In this document: in pieces, positions 24,032 through 35,945 of the stretch
Layout: every line of letters begins with the position of its first letter
How positions within the stretch are numbered: the stretch's first letter is position 1
Assembly (NCBI GenBank): GCA_039707655.1
Contig: CM077676.1
Span: 455,938,379-456,002,378 of the forward strand
Length of the DNA stretch: 64,000 nt
Direction: 5' to 3'
DNA from: Elymus sibiricus
Taxonomy: Eukaryota > Streptophyta > Magnoliopsida > Poales > Poaceae
Made by a program: the position numbers and the translations under genes
The notes under the pieces: generated by a model
What the model saw: only the letters and a program-made list of their open reading frames with translations
What the model was told of the DNA's origin: nothing
The model's database searches: none

Positions 24032-26129
24032 TGTAGGAGATATGCCCTAGAGGCAGTAATAACAGTTATTTTGTATCTCCAAAGTTTGTAATGAATGTTT
24101 ATGCAATAACTGCAATGATTCTCGAGTCTGCAATATCCACGAGGCTCGGAGGGAAACTCATGTGCACGTGTGGTATAATAAATGGTAAAATGTATTCCTG
24201 GTCATGCCTCTAAGACTAGATCAAGTATTGCATGATGATCCTGTTTTCCTGATCATGGGCATGTCTATGCCGGCAATTTTGAGGGCACAATGTTAGAAGA
24301 ACACTTGTGTTGAATCGACCCAAATTGATGTTATGCTATGAGATACATTCGTCACAAGTTAATGGTTAATAACACAGAGATAGTTAATGTTTGCATAATT
24401 CCTTAGACCATGAGAGTATCGAGTTCCTTCGTACTTGCTTCGTGAACTTTGGGGTTTGTTAAACGTCATCCGTAACTGGGTGGCTATTACGGCGGCTTAC
24501 GGGTTCACGGAAAAGTATGACAAGAAACGAGATAGCTCGAGATTGGGATTTGCTCCTCCGACGATGGAGAGATATTCTCGGGCCCTCTCGGTGTTACGGT
24601 ATCCATCATCGTCTGGCCAGACACATTGTGATTTGATCACAGGGATGCCGGAACACGGAAACGAGAAAAGAGAACAAAACCGGTAACGAGGTAACTGGCA
24701 TAGTGGGCAAGTGTTGATCCACGGGGATGCCGATAAATCTCACCTTCGGTGTTTGTAACATATCGCGAAGCAACAGGAATAGCACACGGCAACTGGAGGT
24801 TCACTCGAATATTTATTCGTGTGGGTATAGGGGTCAATATGGGTGTCCACGGCTCCGATGTTGATCATTGATCGAAAGTGTTCCGGGTCATGTCTATGCT
24901 TCACCAAACCTATAGGGTCACACGCTTAAGGGTCATCTATCTGCTGAATACTAGACAGGGAGTCTGAGAGAAAGTCACCGGAAAAGTTTCGGAGACAACG
25001 GAAGAGTTCCGGAGAGAGAGGACACCGGAAGGGTTTCGGTAAAACTAAAAAGTAGTTTCGGGGTATACCATTAAGTCAAATTGGTTTCGGCACATGCCTG
25101 GAAATTCCTGGAGGGTGCTAGAATTGTTTTGGAAACTTCTGGGATTTTTCCGGGATAAAAACCGGAAATGTTCCGGAGCTGCCGGAACCGGTTTGGTTGC
25201 TTTTCGCAGATGAAAATCACTAATCCGGAATTGTTTCGGAACACATCCAAAATCATTTTAGTGGGTACTGGAATTATTCTAAGACCCACAGAAATATTTT
25301 CGGATTTAACGGTGGCGGAAAAATGTTTCCATGAATTGTGAAAATCACTTTATGGTTACTTTTTTGGAAAGCCACCTTTTAGGGCTTTTCCCAAAAGGCT
25401 TCTAGAAAGACTTAGGGACTAAGGAACCCCCTTTGGGGGCCCCCCATGAGGGTGGCCGGCCAAGGAGGAGCTCCCATGGAGCTCCACATGCCATTCTTTT
25501 TTGCCTTTTATTCCCTTTATGTGTGACATAAAGTGAGGGTGTTTTGGTATTTTGTGTGTCAACCCTACCCCTTGGCTTTCCTATAAATAGAGGTGGAGAG
25601 GTGCTCTCCACACTCACTCCTTGCTCTCATACACAAGCCATGCATGATCTGGCCTTCTCCCTCCCTCCCCGCGAAATAGTTTCGTAGAGCCGAAAGGCTG
25701 TCTGGGTTCCGGCAGGAACTAGTTCTGGACGGCGAAGCCCTGCCGGATAGCTGACACCGTATGTGTGCAACCCCGTAGAGAGGTCGTAGTTTTGATATTT
25801 TGCCCGAGGGGCTGTTCGAGGGTCCTCCCGAAGGGCTGTCCGAGTTACCGTTCAAGCTTCGAGGGTCCTCCCGAAGGGCTGTCCGTGACATCGTCCGAGG
25901 GACTGTCCGACCGCCTCCCGAAGGGCTATCCGACGAGGGAGTACATCCTCGCGGTTGGGAGGTTGTAAATCCTAGCTGCGGGGATCTGCACCGACGATCT
26001 ACATCGACTCTACTTTCACTGCGCTATGAGTTAGTAATGATCAGATCAAACCCTGTATGCATTCTCCATAGTGGTCCTGGGCGTGCTCGCTGCACCGAAT
26101 TTTTTTGTTTTCTGTCGCGTTCCCCTACA
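24032..26129 (+). repeat. 5' LTR of F (2098 bp)
   Basis: From TGTAGGAGATATGCCC to CGTTCCCCTACA. TATA box TATAAATA at 25582-25589. Positions about 25800-25940 hold a GC-rich direct repeat: CCGAAGGGCTGTCCG and variants occur about five times. Confidence 0.9.
25582..25589 (+). promoter_or_regulatory. TATA box in F LTR
   Basis: CTATAAATAGAGG context, well placed between the upstream LTR part and the presumed transcript start. Motif-based call. Confidence 0.6.
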
Positions 26130-26130
26130 G

Positions 26131-26143
26131 TGGCATCAAGAGC
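26131..26143 (+). other. Degenerate primer binding site of F
   Basis: TGGCATCAAGAGC follows the LTR by one base. It resembles TGGTATCAGAGC with a substitution and an extra base. Confidence 0.6.
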
Positions 26144-27508
26144 CTTCCTATGCGTAGATGCAGGTTACAATCTAGAATACATAGAGATGTATGGGTATTG
26201 CATAATATAATTTTGGAGTAGATGAGATCTATTGCTGAAAATTATTTATGCGGGTGGCAGATGAAATCTGTTACCCGATGTTCTTGTTGCTTCCCTAGAA
26301 TTTGCGTATTTCTGATCTTGAAACGGCATGGTGGAATTTCACAAAGTTCTGGCAATCCGCGATCCTGATTGATCAACGAAGTGCTATCAGTTCTTTGGGT
26401 TCCACCATAGTTGAGAGAAAGATGAAATTTCGCAGACGAAAGGGCAATGCAGATATGATCTGCACGGGGGTCATGCGTATGACGAAGTTCAGTATGGGGC
26501 TCGAGATTTTATTATCTCGTGTTTCATACACCCCGCAAAGTTAATCTAGCGACTTGAATAATCATACTTGATGATAAACGTTGGTAGCTGCGGTTTAAGT
26601 CAAAACCTTAGAAGCCACGTAAAATAAAATTTTGCATAAACCGATTAGAGGCGTCTAACTTGGTTTTGCAGGATGTGCATGTGATGTGGTATAGCAGCTC
26701 TCATATTAATTCGATTATGTATGAGATGACTATATGATGTAAATTTATTAACATGACCTGTGTGTCATGATTCGGCATGATGGCTGGAGCCACATGATTG
26801 TCACTTTAATGACCTGCGTGTCAACCTTAAGTAATGCACTTATTTTATTAGCTATAGAGATAGCAATATTATCTGGTGCATCGACAAGGTGGTGGCAATC
26901 TTCGCGAAGGTGAACACCGACGCAAATGCCGAAGACGAAGAAATTAAAGACTTCTCCGTCAGAAAGGGCTATACCATATCATGCTATTATGAATTGCCTG
27001 AGATGTTTATCCCTCTTGATGCACCCTTTTGATTGCGCGGTAGTCGATTTTTATTAGGGTGATCTCTCACTTAAAATATCAAGTAGTTAGTGTTCTCCCA
27101 AGTGTAGCACCGTCATGGCACCTATCTCTTCGGGGTATCACATGGATGCATGGGTACGAACGATTAGAGAAGTGTGAGGCGGGTGAGTTGAGACCTCGCA
27201 GCAAGATCACTTGGTTGTCTTGATGTTCCGGAGGATCGTCCTGAGCTCGGAACACGCCCATCGAAAGATGAACAACAGTCACATAGAGATGTGATTGGCA
27301 AGTTAGCCTACCAAATGAAATTCTCGTCACTTGAGATGGATGCATCCTTGGCGTTGAATTGAAATTTGGATCTTGAATCACTCACAATCAATTATGAGAG
27401 ATATTGATTTGAGTGGGAGCGCACTTTAGAATAAAATTGTTTATTCACTAGTGAAAATTAATTATGAACAAAGTCTAAGTGAAACTTGTGTTTACCGTTG
27501 TAGATCAA
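26144..27508 (+). other. Leader region of F
   Basis: About 1.4 kb between primer site and gag. No long frame or domain seen; untranslated leaders of this length are usual in BARE-type elements. Confidence 0.55.
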
Positions 27509-30500
27509 ATGGCTCGTAACACCGCGTTCAACTTAGGCCCGATGTTAGAGAAAGAGAAGTTAACTACAACTGGAAACAACTATGCGGACTGGGTCCGTAA
27601 CCTGAGGATTGTCCTCAGGAGCGCTAAGAGGATGTATGTGCTTGAAACTCCTCTTCCAGCTAAACCGGCGGCAACTACCCCGGAAGATGAGCAAAATGTC
27701 TGGGCCACTAAGGATGATGATTATAACTTAGTGCAGTGCCTTATGCTAGCTTGCTTGAGTCCAGAGCTTCAAAAATGTTTTGAATTCCATAATGCCCGCG
27801 ATATGATCTGGGAATTGGATGCTCTGTACAAGGAAAGCGCACGGTCTGAATGATTTGATATCATGAAGGCCGTGATGGATTGCAAGATGGCTGAGGGCAG
27901 TTTAGTTGGCGAACACGTGGTCAAAATGATTGGCTACACTGAAAGGCCTAAAACCCTGGAATTTCCAATTCCACCAGCCCATATGATGGATATGTTACTT
28001 TCTTCACCCCCCCGTCTTACGACGGTTTTTGTCATGAACTACAACATGAGTGGGATGGAGAAAACACCAAATGATGTGCTCGCCATGCTGAAAACTGCGG
28101 AAGGAGGACTGCAGAAAAATCGCAAGCAAGTGTTGCTTGTGAATAAAATCGCCAGTTTCAAAAAGAAAGGCAAGTCCAAGAAGGGCAAGGGCACCGGTAA
28201 GACCGGCTCCCAAAGCAACTCTAAGGGCGGAGCCAAGAATGAAACTGAGTGCTTCTACTGCAAGGGCACATGACACTGGAAGAGAAACTGCAAGAAGTAT
28301 CTGGAAGATAAGAAGTCCGGGAAAACCGGAAAAGGTATAACTGTTATACAGGTTAATGTCATTGACGTTTTGCTTGCTAGCGAAAATTCTAAGTCTTGGG
28401 TATTTGATACCGGATCGGTTGCTCACATTTGCAACTCGATACAGGGGCTTCAGAAGGTGCGTAAGCTGGCAAAGAATGAAGTCGTGATGCGTGTCGGGAA
28501 CGGCGCTAGGATCGCCGCTCAAGCCGTCGGCATTATGCCTCTACATCTCCCTTCAGGATTTACCTTAGAACTAAGTAACTGTTATTTTGTTCAGGCATTG
28601 TGTAGAAACATTATCTCTGGATCATGTTTAGTGCACGATGGGTACTCTTACAAGTCTGAGAACAATGGTTGTTCACTTTATTGTAAGGATATGTTTTATG
28701 GATTTGCACCCATTGTTGGGGGCCTTTTCATACTAAATATTGAATGTGGAAATGATGTCTTTAACGTGAATGCTAAACGCCTTAAGAAGGCTGATACCAC
28801 CACCACTTTCTTGTGGCACTGTCGGCTTGGCCACATCGGAAAGAAACGCATGCAAAGACTCCAGTCAGATGGAGTTTTACCGTCCTTTGATTTTGAATCA
28901 TTTGACACATGTGAAGCTTGTCTGATGGGGAAAATGACCAAGACGCCGTTCACGGGTCATCCTGAACGGGCGGGTGAATTGTTGGAAATAATACATAGTG
29001 ATGTATGTGGTCCAATGAGCACAGCCGCACGGGGTGGGTATTTCTACTTCGTGACTTTTACTGATGATTTAAGTCGGTATGGCTATATCTACTTAATGAA
29101 GCATAAGTCGGAAACCTTTGAAAATTTCAAAGAATTTCAGAATGAGGTAGAAAATCATCATAACAAAAGGATTAAGTTTCTGCGGTCAGATCGCGGGGGC
29201 GAATACCTTAGTCATGAGTTTAGCCAACATCTGAGTGACCGTGGAATTGTTTCACAGCTTACTCCTCCCGGAACTCCACAGCGAAACGGAGTGTCGGAAC
29301 GATGTAACCGAACCCTGTTAGACATGGTAAGGTCGATGATGTCTCTTACAGATCTACCGATATCTTTTTGGGGTCACGCACTGGAAACTGCCGCTCACAC
29401 ACTAAACAAAGCACCGTCTAAGTCTGTTGAGACGACACCACATGAGATGTGGCATGGGAAGAAACCTTGTGTGTCGCATCTTAAAATTTGGGGTTGTGAG
29501 GCATACGTAAAGCATTTACAGCCAAGCAAACTCGATCCGAGATCAGACAAATGTTACTTTGTAGGTTATCCCAAAAACACCGTTGCGTATTCCTCCTACC
29601 ACAAGTCCGAGGGCAAAGTGTTTGTCGCAAAAGTTGGACACTTTCTCGAGAAAGAATTTCTCGCTAAAGAAGCAAGTGGGAGGACAGTACAACTTGATGA
29701 GATTAGTGAATCTTCGGCAGCCGTTGATATGGCTAAGGAACCGGAAGAAATTCCGCTAATTATCCCTACAACTGAGCTGGAAGTTGTCGCATGTGATGCG
29801 GAAACTTTAGACAAGTGTGTATTTGAACCACGCAGATCAGGTAGGGGAATCGAGCCACCTGAGTGGTTTCATAACGAAATCTTCATTCTTGAAGACGATG
29901 AACCTGCGCACTACAAGGAAGCGATGGCGTGGCCCAGCTCAAGGGAATGGCACAAAGCCATGAGATCCGAAATGGAATCCATGTACGAAAATCAAGTTTG
30001 GAACTTGGTAGAACTTCCAGAAGGCGTAAAGCCCGTTGGTTGTAAATGGATTTTCAAAAGAAAGACGGACGCAGATGGTAACATTACTATCCATAAAGCT
30101 AGACTTGTCGCGAAAGGGTTCACGCAAGTTCCTGGAGTGGACTACGACGAGAGTTTCTCGCCTGTAGCTATGCTTAAGTCTGTACGGATATTACTAGCAA
30201 TAGCTGCTTATTTCGATTATGAAATATGGCAGATGGACGTCAAAACGGCTTTCCTAAATGGAAATCTCAAAGAAGATGTATACATGATACAGCCTGAAGG
30301 TTTTGTCGTTCATGAGAATGTTGGAAAGGTATGCAAACTTCAGAAGGCCATTTATGGTCTGAAGCAAGCATCAATGAGCTGGAACATTCGTTTTAATGAA
30401 GTAGTCAAAGAGTTTGGCTTCATCAGGAATGACGAAGAATCTTGTGTTTACAAGAAGTTTAGTGGGAGCGCAAAAGCATTTCTAATCTTGTATGTGGATG

Positions 30501-30676
30501 ACATATTGTTGATTGGAAATGACATGAATTTTCTTAGTGAAATAAAAGACTCATTGAAGAAGAGTTTTTCAATGAAAGACTTAGGCGAAGCGGCATATCT
30601 ATTTATACCCATAGTGGTCCTGGGCATGCTCGCTGTACCGATTTTTTTTGTTTTCTGTCACGTTCCCCTACAATAA
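27509..30676 (+). pseudogene. Copia gag-pol of F, two stops and 3' truncation
   Basis: One reading frame encodes Gag, a zinc knuckle, a protease (DTG at about 28405), an integrase (HCRLGH...CEACLMGK, DD35E residues between about 28990 and 29310) and the first part of RT (MDVKTAFLNG; YVDDILLIG at about 30490-30510). Stops in the same frame are TGA 27851-27853 in gag and TGA 28271-28273, which replaces the Gly in the knuckle (CFYCKGT then HWKRNC). After GEAAYLF the frame crosses the deletion junction at about 30608 and reads LTR sequence as a hydrophobic tail, ending in a TAA at 30674-30676. RNase H is absent. Confidence 0.9.
30609..30672 (+). repeat. 3' LTR remnant of F (64 bp)
   Basis: Matches the last 64 bp of the 5' LTR (26066-26129) with few changes and ends CCCCTACA next to the target duplication. 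Confidence 0.88.
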
Positions 30677-31971
30677 AGACTAGCAAAGCTTAATGGGTAT
30701 GGAATGGATAAGTGGTGAGGTTGCAGCAAGCACTAAGCATTTATGTGGTGGCTAACTTACGAGTACAAGAATAAGAAGAGTAAACTACGCATAACGATCA
30801 CAATCTAGTAATGATCAAGAAGTGATCCTAAACACCTACTTACGAGTCAAACATAACCCCACCGTGTTCTCTTCTCGAACTTACTCGAAAAGAGACGATC
30901 ACGGTTATGCACGCGGTTGGTGTATTTTAATTAGATTTGGTTTCAAGTTCTCTACAACCGGAGGTTATAAATTTCCAAGTCGCCACATAACCGCGGACAC
31001 GGCTTCGCGTAAGATTTAACCTTGCAGGGGTGTTCCAACCTGGTCCATCACAAACCAACACAAGCTGCGGTGGGAAAACCTCAACCTTAAGAAAACCCGA
31101 TCAACCTCGAGTCAGGACGAAGGATCCTCGGAGTTCTCGGTGCACAAGACATTTCGACAATGGTAAACAAGTCCAGCAAGACCTCCCGGCGTGCCGACAC
31201 CCTGATAGTAGCCGCGCGTATCTCGTCTCAGTCCACGACCGGATGAGCGAAGTGTATAGTAACTAACGTCCTGAGTTGCCCCAGGTAGCCCGCACGGTGC
31301 TCTAGTTCGGACCAACACCATCGGCACTAGCCCACCTGTATTATGTTGAATTAAGAATCCCCGGGGACGCGACCCCCTATGCAAAATTAATTAATTAATT
31401 CAGTATTATTATGTTGGCAAATGTTAAAACCAAAGTTGGGCCTTGCTGGAAGCGTTTATTCAAAGCGAACTGTCAAGAGGGTCCCATACCCCTGAGCATG
31501 TTAGGAACGCTAATCAAGGAACATAACACCGGTATTACGGAAACTAGGGCGGCATGAGTGGAACAAAACACCAGGCAAAATGCCGAGGCTTCCACACACA
31601 ACGAAGTATATAGATGCATTAATTAAATAAGAGATATTGTGATATCCCATGATATCCATGTCCCAACATGGAACAACCTGCACTGCACCTGCAACTAAAA
31701 TGCTATAAGAGGGGCTGAGCAAAGCAGGAACATAGCCAAACAACGGTTTGCTGGGTAGGGTGGTTAGAGGCTGTATCATGGCAATTTGGGAGGTTGACAA
31801 ACAAGTGGTAGGTAGCGAGACATAGCGATAGCATCGAAACAACTAGCAAGCAAAGATAGTAGTGATATCCAAGGTAATGGTCATCTTGCCTGAAATCCCG
31901 CTAGGAAGAAGATCGAATCCATGAAGTAGTCGAACAATCGTAGTTGAACGAATCCTCACACTTCACAACGT

Positions 31972-33543
31972 TGATACGTCTCCAACGTATCTATAATTTT
32001 TGATTGTTCCATGCTGTTATAATATCAATCTTGGATGTTTTTATAATCATTTACAACAATTTTATATCATTTTTGGAGACTAACCTATTAACCCAGTGCC
32101 CAGTGCCAGTTGTTGTTTTCTGCCCTGTTCTTGTTTCACAGAAAATCAATATCAAACGAAGTCCAAATAGAGTGAAACTTTTTGGAGATTTTTTCTTGGG
32201 CAAGAAGAATATCAGAAGCTTCGAGGGGAGGCCAGAAGACCTTGGTGGGCCCCACGAGCCACCAGGGCGCGTCTGGGGGGGCACGCCCTGATGCCTCGTG
32301 GGCCCCACCAAGCTTTGTTTGACCTAATTCCAACACTATAAATTCCAGAAAAATCAGAAACCCTCAGGAGAGTCCACGAAATACTTTTTACGCCGCCGCA
32401 AGCCTCTGTTCCAGAGAGATCCCATCTGGGGTCCTTCTCCGGTAATCTGCCGGAGGGGGAATCGATCACGGAGGGCTCTACATCAACCTTGCTGCCTCTC
32501 CGATGATGCGTGAGTAGTTTACCACAGACCTTTGGGTCCATAGGCAGTAGCTAGATGGCTTCTTCTCTCTTTTTGATGTTCAATACAATGTTCTCCTTGA
32601 TGTTCTTGGAGATCTATCCGATGTAATCTTTCTTTGCGGTGTGTTTGTTGGGATCCGATGAATTGTGAGTTTATGATCGGATTATCCATGAATATTATTT
32701 GAGTCTTCTCTGATCTCTTTTATGCATGATTATTATAGCCTCGTATTTCTTCTCCGATCTATTGCTTTGGTTTGGCCAACTAAGTTGATTTATCTTGCCA
32801 TGGGAAGAGGTGCTTTGTAGTGGGTTCGATCTTGCGGTGCTCAATCCCAGCGACAGAAAGGGACATGACACGTATGTATCGTTGCTACTAAGGGTAAAAA
32901 GATGGGATCTATTCATTGGGTTTATTAATTCGTGAGTTTGTCTTGTCTACATCATGTCATCGTTCTTAAGGCATTACTCCGTTCTTATGGACTTAATTCA
33001 CTAGATGCATGCTGGATAGCCCATCGATGTGTGGAGTAATAGTAGTAGATGCAGGTAGGAGTCGGTCTACTAATCTTGGACGTGATGCCTATATACATGA
33101 TCATTACCTTGGATATCGTCATGATTATTTGCTTTTCTATCAATTGCCCAACAGTAATTTGTCTACCCACCGTATGATATTTTCTCGAGAGAAGCCTCTA
33201 GTGAAATCTATGGCCCCCGGGTCTATCAAAATCATATTACTAAAACCCTAAAAATATTGCTGCCATTTTCTTTTATTTATTTTATTTAGTATTTTTTCTG
33301 CAATCTATCAATCTATCAAATACAATTTAATCTTGCAATCTTACCACCAAGGGATTGACAACCCCTTGTTTGCGTTGGGTGCAAGGATTTGTTGTTTGTG
33401 TGTAGGTACTGCTTACTAGGTGTTGTGTGATTCTCCTACTGGTTCGATAACCTTGGTTTCATAATCGAGGGAAATACTTATCTCTACTGTGCTGCATCAT
33501 CCCTTCCTCTTCGGGGAAATACCAACGCAAGCTACAAGTAGCA
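31972..33543 (+). repeat. 5' LTR of D (1572 bp)
   Basis: TGATACGTCTCC to AAGTAGCA. TATA box CTATAAATT at 32336-32344. It differs from the 3' LTR by a few substitutions and a short GC-rich indel near 32270-32290. Confidence 0.93.
32336..32344 (+). promoter_or_regulatory. TATA box in D LTR
   Basis: CTATAAATT, present in both LTRs of D and at the matching place in C. Motif and conservation only. Confidence 0.5.
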
Positions 33544-33794
33544 GGAAGAATTTCTGGCGTCGTTGCCGGGGAGACATCATCAACATTTATCAAGTACCTT
33601 TGCACAAACTCTCATCTCCTTGCATTTACTTTATTTGCCTTTTGCCTCTCGTTTTCATCTCCCCCACTTCTAAAACATTTTTACAAAAATACAAAAATAT
33701 TTTCCGTTTGCCTTTTTGCTTGTTTGCTATCTTTGCTTGTGTTGCCATGTGCCTTCTATTTGCTTGCATCTTTGCTTGCTAAAAATCTATTGAT

Positions 33795-34643
33795 ATGGAT
33801 CCTCATCCACTTGCTAATCTTTTCAAAAGACCCAATTATGATGAACCAATTGCTAGTGAGTTGAGTGCACTTGATTTCCTCTATGAACTTTTGCTTGAAA
33901 ATCATGAATCTGAAAATTGTTATGAAGTGCTGAAAGAAGAAATTTATAAAGTGATTCATGATAGCTCCTTGATTGAAAAGCATGATTGCAATAATGTTAC
34001 TATAAATTCTATTAATGTCAATTGTGTTAATAATATGCAAAACTACAAGCTTGGGGATGATGATTTTGTTATGTCCACTACTTATTGCAATGATCATGAT
34101 TGGGGTGATAATGCTTCTTATGATTTATTTAAGCCTCATGATGAATATGATATTGATAATAAAATTTGTAATACTATTAAAAGTGGGTTTGGAAGAGCGT
34201 CAACTTTAAGTAAAAAGAATCCCACTTATTCGGAGAGTGTTCAATCTTATGAAATTTTTGATGAGAGTGGGTTTGGAGAGGTCATAACTTTAGTTAATGC
34301 TAATCCCACTATTTCGGAAGATTATAAAAAATTTATGCATGTGGATCATAAAGAGAGTATTGTTTATGATAGCTATATTATTGAATTTGAGTGTGATCCT
34401 ACATGTAATTATTATGAGAGAGGAAAATATGATTGTAGAAATTTTCATGTTACTAAATTGCCTCTCGTTATGCTGAAATCATCAATGTTTTATTCTTCTC
34501 CTTTGCATATGCTAGAAATTGCTTGGCTTGATAATTTATTTGCTTATAAAATGCCTATGCATAGGAAGTATGTTAGACTTAAATGTGTTTTTCACATGCT
34601 ACATGATGCTCTCTTTGTGTTTCAATTATTATCTTTCATGTGA
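33795..34643 (+). CDS. Unknown 282-residue protein of element D
   Basis: Open ATG-to-TGA frame with no internal stop, about 250 bp after the 5' LTR. I recognise no Gag, protease, RT or integrase domain. It is acidic and Asn/Asp/Tyr/Ser-rich in the middle. Two related segments occur at about residues 134-146 (KSGFGRASTL) and 160-172 (ESGFGEVITL). The gag-protease remnant of C carries one similar motif (KSGFGEVKTL) between Gag and protease, which suggests the D protein is built partly from that linker. The C-terminal 60 residues are hydrophobic and basic. The frame is followed, as in C, by the TTGGG...CCCAA hairpin. The intact frame contrasts with C's decayed gag; function unknown. Confidence 0.6.
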   Translation: MDPHPLANLFKRPNYDEPIASELSALDFLYELLLENHESENCYEVLKEEIYKVIHDSSLIEKHDCNNVTINSINVNCVNNMQNYKLGDDDFVMSTTYCNDHDWGDNASYDLFKPHDEYDIDNKICNTIKSGFGRASTLSKKNPTYSESVQSYEIFDESGFGEVITLVNANPTISEDYKKFMHVDHKESIVYDSYIIEFECDPTCNYYERGKYDCRNFHVTKLPLVMLKSSMFYSSPLHMLEIAWLDNLFAYKMPMHRKYVRLKCVFHMLHDALFVFQLLSFM

Positions 34644-34693
34644 GCATCATTGAAATCTCAAGCCTATCTTAATGGCTATAAAGAAAGAGCTTG

Positions 34694-34709
34694 TTGGGAG
34701 GCAACCCAA
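34694..34709 (+). other. Conserved hairpin after the D frame
   Basis: TTGGGAGGCAACCCAA can form a 5 bp stem. The same sequence occurs in C at the matching place (plus-strand complement at about 18832-18847), although the coding parts before it differ. It may mark a shared 3' untranslated signal; role unknown. Confidence 0.5.
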
Positions 34710-35294
34710 TGAATAAAATAATTTTTTCTGTTATGGTGTGTTTTTACTGTCATGCTACTGTTATGATAGTATTTTTATGTTTTTAATTAGTGTTTGTGCC
34801 AAGTAAAGCCTTTGGGATGATTTGGAAGATAGTATAATTGATGCTGTTTGGAAAACAGAAAGTTTTGTGTCCAGTGCCCGAATTTTGTTTCTGTACTGGA
34901 GCGTCAGAAAAATATGAAATTTTTACTCAGTATTGGTATGTGAATTGTCCACGTTTTCCTAATTTTTCAGAATTTTTGGAGTTACAGAAGTATGGATTTT
35001 AAATAGATTGCTACAGACTGTTCTGTTTTTGACCGATTCTGTTTTTGATGCACTACTTGCTTGTTTTGATGAATCTATGGATTGTATCGGGGGGTATAAG
35101 CCATGGTGAAGTTAGAGTACAGTAGGTATAATGCAAAAATAAAATATGAATGGGTTTGCAACAGTACTTAGAGTAGTGATTTATTTTGTTATGCTAACGG
35201 ATCTCACGAAAGTTTTGTTGAGTTTTGTGTGATTGAAGTTTTCAAGTTTTGGGTGAGATCACGATGGATGAAGGAATACGGAGTAGCAAAAGCC

Positions 35295-35366
35295 TAAGCT
35301 TGGGGATGCCCAAGGCACCCCAAGGTAATATTCAAGGAAGACTCAAGCGTCTAAGCTTGGGGATGC
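35295..35366 (+). repeat. Two internal copies of the D polypurine 15-mer
   Basis: TAAGCTTGGGGATGC at 35295-35309 and 35352-35366, identical to the 3' polypurine tract at 37294-37308 and to the three copies in C. Confidence 0.8.
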
Positions 35367-35572
35367 CCCGGAAGTCATCCCCTCTTTATTCTACCGACCA
35401 TCGGTAATTTTACTTGGAGCTATATTTTTATTCGTCACATGATATGTGTTTTCCTTGGAGCGTCTTGTATGATATGAGTCTTTGCTTTGTTTGCTTTTTA
35501 GTTGGTCACAATCATCTTTGCTGCACACACCTATTTTGAGAGAGCCACACGTTATCATCATAATTTGTAGAA

Positions 35573-35945
35573 TACTCTATGTGCTTCACTTAAATTTTTT
35601 GAGCTAGGCAGTTGCTCTAGTGCTTCACTTAAATCCTTTTGAGCACGGTGGTGGCTGAAATTTTGTAGAAATAAACTCTCATGCTTCACTTATATTATTT
35701 TGAGAGTTGATTGAAATTTTGTAGAAATAAACTCTCATGCTTCACTTATATTATTTTGAGAGTTGATTGAAATTTTGTAGAAATAAATTCTCATGCTTCA
35801 CTTATATCATTTTGAGAATTGACTTGATTAAAATTTTGAAGAAATGAATTCTCATGCTTCACTTATATTATTTTGAGAATTGTTAAGACCGAAATTTTGA
35901 AGAAATATTTGCACTCTCATGCTTCACTTAAATCTTTTTGAGAGA
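35573..35945 (+). repeat. Tandem hairpin array in D
   Basis: Seven units. Each has the loop TGCTTCACTTAWATNNTTT closed by a stem of 3 to 8 bp. Stem types are AACTCTCA/TGAGAGTT (two units), AATTCTCA/TGAGAATT (two), CTCTCA/TGAGAG, TGCTC/GAGCA and a weak CTC/GAG. The loop stays constant while both stem arms change together. Confidence 0.78.

Larger units (their letters stand above)
24032..30672 (+). mobile_element. Copia element F (BARE/Angela-like), 3' truncated
   Basis: Inserted in B's right LTR with target duplication ATCAA (24027-24031) against ATAAA (30673-30677), one difference. The LTR starts TGTAGGAGATATGCCC, close to the BARE/Angela start TGTTGGAAATATGCCC, and ends CGTTCCCCTACA. The gag-pol frame runs until mid reverse transcriptase, then joins directly to the last 64 bp of the 3' LTR (30609-30672). 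The second half of RT, RNase H, purine tract and most of the 3' LTR are gone through one deletion. The element cannot be autonomous. Confidence 0.9.

Noticed and set aside
28004..28522. 172-codon minus-strand frame in F
   Set aside because: Complement of copia gag; no independent support.
35573..35945. CRISPR-like array
   Set aside because: Repeats with regular spacing, but in a plant retrotransposon; units are hairpins with related spacers and no cas genes are present.
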